The notes below the pieces were generated by a model, which made no database searches, was not told the DNA's origin, and worked only from the letters and a program-made list of their open reading frames with translations. This document shows positions 1-4,946 of a stretch of 5,701 nt of DNA, one piece after another. A program made the translations under genes and the position numbers. How positions within the stretch are numbered: position 1 is the first letter of the stretch; each line of letters starts with the position of its first letter. Source of the stretch: Paracoccaceae bacterium. Its GTDB lineage: Bacteria; Pseudomonadota; Alphaproteobacteria; Rhodobacterales; Rhodobacteraceae. Location of the stretch: positions 1 through 5,701 of the forward strand of contig JALSHK010000050.1 in the NCBI GenBank assembly GCA_026982275.1, in the 5' to 3' direction.

Positions 1-2
1 AG

Positions 3-83
3 CGCCCGCATTCCACCCATGGAATATTGACGCCCAATGAAGCTTATGAAAGAAAAACAGAACCCGTGAGATTGGCAGCCTGA
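3..83 (+). CDS. IS3-family transposase (OrfB), C-terminal fragment
   Basis: Reading frame 3 is open from the window edge to TGA at 81-83 and encodes 26 residues. They begin RPHSTHGILTPNEAY and end VRLAA. The motif R-P-H-S followed by a G-x-L-T-P-x-E-A-Y run is the typical tail of the DDE integrase domain of IS3-family OrfB transposases (the YNxxRPHSxLGxxTPxEAY pattern). The catalytic DDE residues lie upstream of the window. The other two frames hit stops within about 40 bases. The stop sits about 120 bases before the inferred IS end. Whether the full gene is functional cannot be judged from this fragment. Confidence 0.75.
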   Translation, partial: RPHSTHGILTPNEAYERKTEPVRLAA

Positions 84-173
84 ATGAAACCATGATCCAT
101 CTTAAATTGGCTGCTGACTGGTCGAAATAGTAGGACCACCTCTGTGTCCTCCCTGCTTCCAAAATTACCAAAC

Positions 174-202
174 AAGGTGTCTACAAATCTAGGGGCTATT
201 CA
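174..202. repeat. Terminal inverted repeat of the IS3-type element
   Basis: About 29 bases starting AAGGTGTCTAC and ending GGGGCTATTCA. The reverse complement starts TGAATAGCCCC and ends GACACCTT, the usual arrangement of IS3-family tips. The last nine bases are repeated immediately downstream (see the direct repeat at 194-211), so the exact outer boundary could be 202 or 211. Confidence 0.6.
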
Positions 203-211
203 GGCTATTCA
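194..211. repeat. 9-bp tandem repeat at the IS boundary
   Basis: GGCTATTCA occurs twice back to back, at 194-202 and 203-211. The first copy is the tip of the inferred IS terminal repeat. The second lies in the flank or is itself a duplicated tip. IS3 elements normally make 3-5 bp target duplications, so this is not an ordinary target-site duplication. Slippage, or insertion next to an old tip, are possible explanations. Confidence 0.6.
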
Positions 212-228
212 GAACGCTCCGCTCCCCC

Positions 229-265
229 GCCACTGGTCGGCACGATGCGCGTGCCGACCAGTGGC
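229..265. repeat. Perfect 16-bp inverted repeat / hairpin with 5-nt loop
   Basis: The left arm GCCACTGGTCGGCACG (229-244) is exactly complementary to the right arm CGTGCCGACCAGTGGC (250-265), around the loop ATGCG. It is GC-rich and would form a very stable RNA stem. What follows is TTCAATATT, not a run of T, so it is a poor classical intrinsic terminator on the plus strand. On the minus strand the following sequence is G-rich, so it is no terminator there either. It sits between the IS end and the fdhD leader. It could insulate the operon from IS transcription, be the terminator of a gene lost beyond the IS, or be a dispersed repeat or an operator. The structure is certain; the function is not. 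Confidence 0.75.
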
Positions 266-272
266 TTCAATA

Positions 273-301
273 TTGCACAGAAGCCAACTCAATCATAAGA
301 C
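273..301 (+). promoter_or_regulatory. Weak candidate sigma-70-type promoter for the fdhD-tup operon
   Basis: TTGCAC (273-278) resembles a -35 box and TAAGAC (296-301) a poor -10 box, with a 17-base spacer. The -10 match is only about half of consensus. It lies downstream of the GC-rich hairpin and about 100 bases before fdhD, where the operon promoter would be expected because all five genes overlap. An AT-rich stretch at 326-348 ending CATAAT is an alternative -10 region without a clear -35. Confidence 0.2.
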
Positions 302-319
302 AAGAGGGCGGTTGCCAAT

Positions 320-406
320 ATGCGGAATAAAAAATTTACAATCATAATGGGGGTGGATACGCTTTGCTCCGCACCCAATAAAGCCGAATCTGGAACCCGA
401 GAATGA
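320..406 (+). CDS. Possible small ORF / leader peptide (28 aa) overlapping fdhD start
   Basis: ATG at 320-322 opens a 28-codon frame ending in TGA at 404-406, so its stop overlaps the fdhD start as ATGA, the same arrangement seen at other gene joints in this operon. The peptide begins MRNKKFTIIMGVDTLC: a basic N-terminus, a short hydrophobic patch and one cysteine. A GAGGG at 304-308 lies 11 bases upstream, a little far for a ribosome binding site. An internal ATG at 347 gives a 19-codon version without a visible binding site. The frame is open back to a TAA at 296-298. I recognise no family. It may be a real coupled leader, the remnant of a gene, or chance. Confidence 0.25.
   Translation: MRNKKFTIIMGVDTLCSAPNKAESGTRE
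350..376 (+). promoter_or_regulatory. Small stem-loop in the fdhD leader
   Basis: GGGTG (351-355) can pair with CACCC (372-376) around a 16-base loop that itself contains GC-TTT-GC. This places a modest hairpin about 26 bases before the fdhD start. It could affect translation initiation or be part of a longer structured leader. I could not match it to the molybdenum-cofactor riboswitch consensus by eye, so no riboswitch is claimed. Confidence 0.25.
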
Positions 407-1266
407 GCCAAGAACCTGCCTACAAGATTGCGCCATCGGTGGAGGATCCGCGGTTGACCCGTTTGGTCCCGGGCCTTGACCAGAATGGCGATATGCAGCG
501 GATCAGCGTGGTAGAAGAGCGGCCTCTGACCATCTATCTGAATAAACAGGAAATCGTGACGGCGATGACCATCGGGGATCATCCTGAATATCTGGCCGTT
601 GGCTATCTGCGCAATCAGGGCATGCTGCTGGCGCAAGACAAGATTACCGGCATTGATTATGATGACGAGGTGGAAGCGGTGATTGTGCGCACGGTGCGGC
701 AGACCAATTACGAAGAAAAACTGAAGAAAAAGACCCGCACCTCGGGCTGTGCCGTGGGCACGGTATTTGGCGATATGATGGAGGGGCTGGAGGGGCTGAC
801 CCTGCCTCGGGCCGAGGCGCGCACCAGCTGGTTATACGCGCTGGCGCACCGCATTAATACCACGCCGAGCCTATATCTGGAAGCCGGGGCTATTCATGGT
901 TCGGTGTTGTGTCGTCAGGCCTCGCCGCTGGTCTATATGGAGGATGTCGGGCGGCATAATGCAGTGGATAAAATCGCGGGATGGATGGTAATGGAAAACG
1001 AAACCGCTGCCGATAAAATCCTGTATACCACCGGCAGGCTGACCTCGGAAATGGTGATCAAAACCGCGCTGATGGGCATTCCTGTGCTGGCCTCGCGCTC
1101 GGGTTTCACCGCTTGGGGGGTCGAGATTGCAAAGCAGGTGGGGCTGACCCTGATCGGGCGTATGCGCGGACGGCGGTTTATCTGCCTGAGCGGCGAAGAG
1201 CGGCTGGTCCGGGATGCGGATCCGGCAGAAATCAAGACAAGCTCCGATTCAAAGGCGCGAAGCTGA
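403..1266 (+). CDS. fdhD: Formate dehydrogenase accessory sulfurtransferase FdhD
   Basis: A 287-aa cytoplasmic protein of the usual FdhD length. In E. coli, FdhD accepts sulfur from the cysteine desulfurase IscS and passes it to the bis-guanine-dinucleotide cofactor of formate dehydrogenase, which is needed for activity. Family motifs seen: SGCAVGTVFG at 114-123 (active-site loop, Cys116), LYLEAGAIHGSVLC at 157-170, EDVGRHNAVDK at 180-190 (the strongest signature), TTGRLTSEMV at 209-218 and SRSGFTAWGVEIA at 231-243. The CxxC of E. coli FdhD (Cys121, Cys124) is here C-A-V-G, keeping only the first cysteine; similar single-Cys FdhDs exist in other proteobacteria, as far as I recall. The ATG at 403 is the only sensible start: an in-frame TAA lies at 379-381, and a weak GGAA (392-395) sits 7 bases upstream. 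The stop (1264-1266) overlaps mobB by one base. Confidence 0.95.
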   Translation: MSQEPAYKIAPSVEDPRLTRLVPGLDQNGDMQRISVVEERPLTIYLNKQEIVTAMTIGDHPEYLAVGYLRNQGMLLAQDKITGIDYDDEVEAVIVRTVRQTNYEEKLKKKTRTSGCAVGTVFGDMMEGLEGLTLPRAEARTSWLYALAHRINTTPSLYLEAGAIHGSVLCRQASPLVYMEDVGRHNAVDKIAGWMVMENETAADKILYTTGRLTSEMVIKTALMGIPVLASRSGFTAWGVEIAKQVGLTLIGRMRGRRFICLSGEERLVRDADPAEIKTSSDSKARS

Positions 1267-1766
1267 TGCGGATATTTGGCGTGACCGGCTGGAAGAACAG
1301 CGGCAAAACCACCTTGATGGAAGGGCTGGTTTCGGAGTTTTGCCGGCGCGGATTTTCCGTCTCTACCCTGAAGCATGCGCACCATAATGTGGATATAGAC
1401 CAGCCCGGCAAGGATAGCTATCGCCACAGGGCGGCGGGCGCACAGGAGGTTCTTCTGGCTTCGGGCAATCGCTGGGCGCTCATGCACGAGCTTCGCGGGG
1501 CGCAGGAGCCGCCGCTGGCGGCGCTGCTGGCGCATCTGTCGCCGGTGGATCTGGTGTTGGTCGAGGGATACAAGCGCGAGGCCCATCCGAAAATCGAAGC
1601 CGCGGTTTCGCGCGGCAACCGCCCGTTGCTGGCGCAAAAGGACCCGCATATCGCCGCCGTAGCTGCCGGTTATGCGGTTGGGCAATTGACAGTGCCGGTG
1701 CTGGATATTCATGATATCCCCGCCATTGCCGATTTCATCGCCCGCCAGACCGGCCTTGAGCGATGA
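1266..1766 (+). CDS. mobB: Molybdopterin-guanine dinucleotide biosynthesis adapter protein MobB
   Basis: A 166-aa P-loop GTPase. MobB binds GTP and associates with MobA, which attaches GMP to molybdopterin to make the guanine dinucleotide cofactor; MobB is helpful but not essential in E. coli. Seen here: Walker A G-W-K-N-S-G-K-T at 8-15, KHAHHNVDID at 36-45, GKDSYRHRAAGA at 48-59 and VEGYKREAHPKIE at 99-111, all classic MobB signatures. The frame is open back to 1113, but that extension runs inside fdhD and adds 51 residues unlike MobB. The ATG at 1266 puts the P-loop at the N-terminus, as in the family, and has AAAGG at 1251-1255, 10 bases upstream. The joint with fdhD is TGATG; the stop overlaps tupB as ATGA. 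MobA is not in the window. In this context the nucleotide-bearing cofactor probably goes to formate dehydrogenase. Confidence 0.95.
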   Translation: MRIFGVTGWKNSGKTTLMEGLVSEFCRRGFSVSTLKHAHHNVDIDQPGKDSYRHRAAGAQEVLLASGNRWALMHELRGAQEPPLAALLAHLSPVDLVLVEGYKREAHPKIEAAVSRGNRPLLAQKDPHIAAVAAGYAVGQLTVPVLDIHDIPAIADFIARQTGLER

Positions 1767-2467
1767 GCGGCATCGGTCAGGGGTTCTGGGAGGCGTGGCG
1801 GTTGATCTTCACGTTTGACCCGGCCCTATACGAGATCATTTTTTTATCGCTGCAGGTGACGGTCTCGGCCACGATTATCGCCTCGGTTATCGGCCTGCCG
1901 ATGGGGGCGTGGCTGGCGGTAAACCGTTTTTTCGGGCGGCGCTATGTGATTGCGGTCCTGAATGCGCTGATGGGGCTGCCGCCGGTGGTGGTGGGGTTGT
2001 TTGTCTATATGGCGCTGTCGCGGGCGGGGCCTTTGGGGGGCTTTGGCCTGTTGTTTTCTCCCATGGCTATGATCATCGCGCAGGTGATTATCATTACCCC
2101 GCTGATTGCCTCGATCAGCCACCAAACCATCCGCGACCTTTGGGCAGAATACCATGATCTGCTGATCTCGATGAACGCCACGCGCTACCAGCGGATGCAG
2201 GCGCTGCTCCGGGATGGCAAGCGGGCGCTGCTGACGGCCACGCTGGCGGGCTTTGGCCGGGCCATTGGCGAGGTCGGCGCGATTATGATCGTGGGCGGCA
2301 ATATCGAACACGCCACAAGGGTGCTGACCACGGCCATCGCATTGGAAACCGGCAAGGGCAATTTCGCCTTTGCCATGGGCTTGGGGCTGGTGCTGATTGT
2401 GCTGGCGGTAATCATCAATCTGGCTATCCATATCATCGGCAAAACCGAGCGGGCCAGCACATGGTGA
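1763..2467 (+). CDS. tupB: Tungstate ABC transporter, permease TupB
   Basis: A 234-aa inner-membrane protein with several hydrophobic segments (roughly 24-56, 62-86, 98-119, 160-180 and 202-226). It forms the oxyanion channel, fed by TupA and driven by TupC. The cytoplasmic coupling loop is visible at about 158-173, with AGFGRAIGEVGA (162-173) corresponding to the EAA motif that contacts the ATPase. This sequence and the following IMIVGGNIEHATRVLTTAIA (174-193) are typical of TupB/WtpB-type permeases rather than ModB. The GN-x-E-x-T-R-V-L-T-T-A-I stretch is especially characteristic. The length is normal for TupB. The start ATG at 1763 overlaps the mobB stop by four bases, so translation is probably coupled; only a weak GAG precedes it. 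Its end overlaps tupC by up to seven bases. A molybdate or mixed specificity cannot be excluded from the permease alone. Confidence 0.93.
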   Translation: MSGIGQGFWEAWRLIFTFDPALYEIIFLSLQVTVSATIIASVIGLPMGAWLAVNRFFGRRYVIAVLNALMGLPPVVVGLFVYMALSRAGPLGGFGLLFSPMAMIIAQVIIITPLIASISHQTIRDLWAEYHDLLISMNATRYQRMQALLRDGKRALLTATLAGFGRAIGEVGAIMIVGGNIEHATRVLTTAIALETGKGNFAFAMGLGLVLIVLAVIINLAIHIIGKTERASTW

Positions 2468-3174
2468 GCCTTTTGCCCCTGCAGCTTTGCGGCGCCACGG
2501 CGCATATGCGCGGCAAAAAGTTGGTCGGGCCGGTGGATTATACCCTTGAGGGCACGGGGCTGACCATGGTGATCGGGCCAAATGGCGCGGGCAAAACCAC
2601 GTTTTTGCGGCTGATGCATGGTTTGCAGCGCGTATCAGGGGGGGAGCTGCGCTGGGCGGTGTCTGCCATTCAGGCGCGCCAAAAACAGGCCTTTGTGTTT
2701 CAAACCCCGATTATGATGCGGCGCAAGGTGCTGGATAGCCTGGCCTTTCCCCTCCTCCTGCGGGGCATGGGCAAGGCCGAGGCGCGAAGCAAAGCCAGGC
2801 AATGCGCCCGGCGTTTTGGCCTGAAGGATTTGCTGGATAGCTGGGCGCCGATGCTTTCGGGCGGGGAAAAGCAGAGGCTGTCTTTGGCCCGCGCGCTGAT
2901 CATCGAGCCGGAGGTTTTGTTTCTGGACGAGCCATGCGCCAATCTGGATGGCAGCGCCACCCGCGAGATCGAAGGGATATTGCAACGCGCAAAGCTGGCT
3001 GGCACACGGATCGTGATGGCCAGCCATGATATGGGGCAGGCGCGGCGGCTTGCGGATGAGGTGATTTTTTTCCACAAAGGCCGGGTGCATGAAAACGCGC
3101 GCGCCGGTGTGTTTTTTTCGGCACCCGTAACCCGAGAGGCACGCGCATTTATTAACGGAGAGATCGTCGAATGA
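2461..3174 (+). CDS. tupC: Tungstate ABC transporter, ATP-binding protein TupC
   Basis: A 237-aa ABC ATPase that hydrolyses ATP on the cytoplasmic face to power TupB. All catalytic elements are intact: Walker A GPNGAGKTT at 39-47, Q-loop Gln81 in FVFQTP, signature LSGGEKQRLSLARAL at 132-146, Walker B VLFLDEP at 152-158 with Glu157, and the switch His189 in MASHD. It ends soon after the nucleotide-binding fold and has no C-terminal MOP/TOBE regulatory domain, unlike the longer ModC of molybdate transporters; this agrees with TupC. The start is ambiguous. ATG at 2461 overlaps tupB by seven bases. The second codon, GTG at 2464, would give the four-base GTGA overlap more usual here. Neither has a strong ribosome binding site, so coupling to tupB translation is likely. 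The stop overlaps the tupA start as ATGA. Confidence 0.94.
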   Translation: MVSLLPLQLCGATAHMRGKKLVGPVDYTLEGTGLTMVIGPNGAGKTTFLRLMHGLQRVSGGELRWAVSAIQARQKQAFVFQTPIMMRRKVLDSLAFPLLLRGMGKAEARSKARQCARRFGLKDLLDSWAPMLSGGEKQRLSLARALIIEPEVLFLDEPCANLDGSATREIEGILQRAKLAGTRIVMASHDMGQARRLADEVIFFHKGRVHENARAGVFFSAPVTREARAFINGEIVE

Positions 3175-3968
3175 AACGGATATGGACCTTTCTGATGGCG
3201 GCGATGCTGTCAGCTTCGCCATCTTATGCCGAGGTTTTGCGAATGGCGGTTACGACCTCGTTTTACAATTCCGGCCTGTCCGGAATTCTGCTGCCCGAAA
3301 TCAAGAGCGATACCGGCCTTGAGGTCGAGCTGGTCGTGGTCGGCACCGGGCAGGCGCTGCGGCTGGGCGAGGCGGGGGATGTGGATGCGATCCTTGTTCA
3401 TGCCCGGGCCGCCGAGGATGCATTTCTGGCAGCCGGCTTTGGCAGTCATCGGCGCGAGATCATGTATAATGATTTTGTATTTATCGGTCCGTCGGCAGAC
3501 CCCGCAGGGATTGGCACGGCCGATAATGCGGTGCAGGCGCTACAGCGGATCGCGCAATCCAATGCGGTTTTTGTCAGCCGGGGCGATGATAGCGGCACCC
3601 ATAAAAAGGAAATGTCGCTCTGGATGGCGGCGGGGGTTGCGCCCTCCGGGGCATGGTATCGCGCGGTTGGCGCGGGCATGGGGGCGGCGCTGAATGTGGC
3701 CAGTGGCATGAATGCCTATGTGCTTTCGGATCGCGCCAGCTGGCTGAATTTTGGCAATAAGGGCGGGCTTGCGCTGCTCTATGCCGGCGATCCGGCGCTG
3801 TTTAATCAATATGCCTTTATTCCTGTGAACCCAGGGCGCTGGCCCCATGTGCGCTATGATCTGGCGATGCGGCTAGAGGCGTGGCTGACCAGCGAAAAGG
3901 CCGAAGCGCTGATCAATGCCTATAGCCTGAATGGCGAAAATCTGTTTACTTTCAACGCGGTTCGCTAA
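3171..3968 (+). CDS. tupA: Tungstate ABC transporter, periplasmic substrate-binding protein TupA
   Basis: A 265-aa exported protein that captures tungstate in the periplasm and delivers it to TupB. Residues 1-20 form a signal peptide: KR near the start, a hydrophobic core and a likely cleavage at SYA|EV, with no lipobox cysteine. TupA signatures follow in order: AVTTSFYNSGL at 26-36, VVVGTGQALRLGEAGDVDA at 55-73, LVHARAAED at 75-83, REIMYNDFVFIGP at 95-107, FVSRGDDSGTHKKE at 134-147, VLSDRASWLNF at 184-194 and FNQYAFIPVNP at 211-221. The GTGQA and SRGDDSGTH blocks belong to the Tup-type binding proteins, not ModA. The ligand loop, usually T-T-T-S, reads V-T-T-S here. The start at 3171 is supported by GGAG at 3157-3160, 10 bases upstream, and by the four-base overlap with tupC. 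This is the last gene of the operon. Confidence 0.95.
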   Translation: MKRIWTFLMAAMLSASPSYAEVLRMAVTTSFYNSGLSGILLPEIKSDTGLEVELVVVGTGQALRLGEAGDVDAILVHARAAEDAFLAAGFGSHRREIMYNDFVFIGPSADPAGIGTADNAVQALQRIAQSNAVFVSRGDDSGTHKKEMSLWMAAGVAPSGAWYRAVGAGMGAALNVASGMNAYVLSDRASWLNFGNKGGLALLYAGDPALFNQYAFIPVNPGRWPHVRYDLAMRLEAWLTSEKAEALINAYSLNGENLFTFNAVR

Positions 3969-4097
3969 TTTCTTTTCACGGGTCCGAAGGCTTGCCAAGG
4001 CGGTTTTCAGGCGGGTTGACATCGGGCGTTTTACACAATACATCATTCAACATATTGCTTGATTGAAAATCACGCCAACCGAATGAGGGCCAATACA
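3969..4097. other. Intergenic region between tupA and the hydroxylase gene
   Basis: 129 bases separate the two transcription units. No strong hairpin followed by a T-run is visible after tupA, so termination there is either factor-dependent or absent. The right half is AT-richer than the flanking genes and carries a promoter-like TTGACA box (4016-4021). Confidence 0.5.
4016..4044 (+). promoter_or_regulatory. Candidate promoter of the hydroxylase-TVP38 operon
   Basis: A perfect -35 hexamer TTGACA (4016-4021) is followed after 17 bases by TACATC (4039-4044). That is a weak -10 box (three of six matches); CATCAT at 4041-4046 is an alternative with a 19-base spacer. Alphaproteobacterial housekeeping promoters often have a strong TTGAC and a degenerate -10, which fits. 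A transcript starting near 4050 would have a leader of about 48 bases before the ATG at 4098. Confidence 0.45.
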
Positions 4098-4946
4098 ATG
4101 ACCGACATGCTATTATCCAACGAGGGGGCTATCCGGCTTGCGATCTTCCTCGGCATCCTGATTGCCATGGCGATATGGGAGGTTGCCGCCCCCCGCCGCC
4201 GCATCGAAATTCCGCGCGTTATCCGCTGGAGCAACAATCTCGGCGTGGTGGTGATCGATACCATCCTTGTGCGGCTGACCTTTCCGGTGGTGGCAGTCGG
4301 GCTGGCGCTGGCGGCGCAAGAGGGAGGCTGGGGGATGTTTAACATGATCGAGACCCCGATATGGCTGGCGATTATCGTCTCCATTGTGGTGCTGGATTTC
4401 GCGATCTATCTGCAGCATGTGCTGTTTCATGCCGTGCCGGCCCTGTGGCGGCTGCACCGGATGCATCATGCCGATCAGGCGATCGATGTCACCACCGGCT
4501 TGCGGTTTCACCCGCTCGAGATCGTCCTGTCCATGGTTATAAAGCTGGCTGTCGTTGCTGCGCTCGGCCCGCCCGCCGTGGCTGTTTTGATATTCGAGAT
4601 ACTGCTGAATGCAACGGCGATGTTCAACCATTCCAACATCCGCTTGCCCAAAGGGGTGGACCGTGTGCTGCGCCTGTTTGTGGTCACGCCTGATATGCAC
4701 CGCGTGCACCATTCGATCGACCCGAAGGAAACCGACAGCAATTACGGCTTCAATCTGCCATGGTGGGACCGCCTGCTGGGCACCTATATCGCCCAGCCAT
4801 CCAAGGGCCATGACGATATGACCATCGGCTTTGAACAATTCCGCCGCGTGCGAGAGCAATGGCTGGATAAAATGCTGACCCAGCCGTTTCGCGGCCCCGC
4901 CAGCGGGCCGGACCCGCGGGACCGGAAGGATGCGGAAGATGAATAA
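4098..4946 (+). CDS. Sterol desaturase / fatty acid hydroxylase family membrane protein
   Basis: A 282-aa integral membrane protein of the fatty acid hydroxylase superfamily, non-haem di-iron enzymes that oxidise lipid-like substrates with O2. The histidine boxes are intact: HVLFH (107-111), HRMHH (120-124), H138 in RFHPLE, FNHSN with H178, and HRVHH (201-205), followed by the family's NYGFNLPWWDRLLGTY (215-230). Hydrophobic segments lie at about 12-30, 48-73, 88-113 and 145-175. The tail after about 265 is charged and probably disordered. The frame can start earlier (TTG 4059, ATG 4083), but GAGGG at 4085-4089 is spaced 8 bases from the ATG at 4098, so I chose that. The substrate is unknown: hopanoid, carotenoid, fatty acid or ether lipid are all possible, and sterols are unlikely in such a bacterium. 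It overlaps the next gene, implying co-transcription. Confidence 0.88.
   Translation: MTDMLLSNEGAIRLAIFLGILIAMAIWEVAAPRRRIEIPRVIRWSNNLGVVVIDTILVRLTFPVVAVGLALAAQEGGWGMFNMIETPIWLAIIVSIVVLDFAIYLQHVLFHAVPALWRLHRMHHADQAIDVTTGLRFHPLEIVLSMVIKLAVVAALGPPAVAVLIFEILLNATAMFNHSNIRLPKGVDRVLRLFVVTPDMHRVHHSIDPKETDSNYGFNLPWWDRLLGTYIAQPSKGHDDMTIGFEQFRRVREQWLDKMLTQPFRGPASGPDPRDRKDAEDE

Larger units (their letters stand above)
1..202 (+). mobile_element. Right end of an IS3-family insertion sequence (truncated by window edge)
   Basis: Three elements in the right order mark this as the 3' end of an IS3-type element: a transposase C-terminus stopping at 81-83, about 90 bases of non-coding tail, and a terminus at about 174-202. 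Read on the minus strand, that terminus starts TGAATAGCCCC and continues to GTAGACACCTT, which resembles the terminal inverted repeats of IS51/IS150-like IS3 elements (TG at the tip, CA at the other end). The left end and the rest of the transposase lie outside the window, so I cannot say whether the copy is intact or what target duplication it made. The assignment is from pattern memory, not a search. Confidence 0.7.
203..402. other. Intergenic leader between the IS end and fdhD
   Basis: 200 bases without a confident gene. From left to right there is the second copy of the 9-bp repeat, the 16-bp GC-rich hairpin (229-265), a weak promoter-like pair, an AT-rich stretch (326-348), a small stem-loop and a weak ribosome binding site before fdhD. 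The native sequence upstream of the operon may be cut off by the IS at about 202-211, so promoter elements must lie within these 200 bases or be supplied by the IS. Confidence 0.6.

Noticed and set aside
144..347. 67-codon plus-strand frame spanning the IS end and the hairpin
   Set aside because: It crosses the IS terminal repeat and the palindrome, has low-complexity composition, no ribosome binding site and no recognisable motif. It is a chance frame.
266..402. Molybdenum/tungsten cofactor riboswitch or ModE box in the operon leader
   Set aside because: Expected from the gene content, but I could not recognise the conserved riboswitch core or a TATA-rich ModE palindrome. Only a small GGGTG/CACCC stem is visible. 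A covariance-model search of 203-402 would decide it.
1113..1265. 51-residue N-terminal extension of mobB starting at ATG 1113
   Set aside because: It lies entirely inside fdhD in another frame, is unlike MobB, and would move the P-loop away from the N-terminus. The ATG at 1266 has a ribosome binding site and a TGATG joint.
1844..2581. Long minus-strand open frames opposite the operon genes, such as the 245-codon one opposite tupB
   Set aside because: They are antisense shadows of GC-rich coding sequence, with His/Gln/Arg-rich compositions and no domain features.
3969..4015. Intrinsic terminator after tupA
   Set aside because: The GGC-TT-GCC and neighbouring repeats give only a three-pair stem and no proper T-run follows.
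4059..4073. FNR-like palindrome TTGAT-N-ATCA
   Set aside because: The half-sites are separated by five bases rather than four and the second half is incomplete. It also lies downstream of the likely transcription start, so it is probably coincidental.
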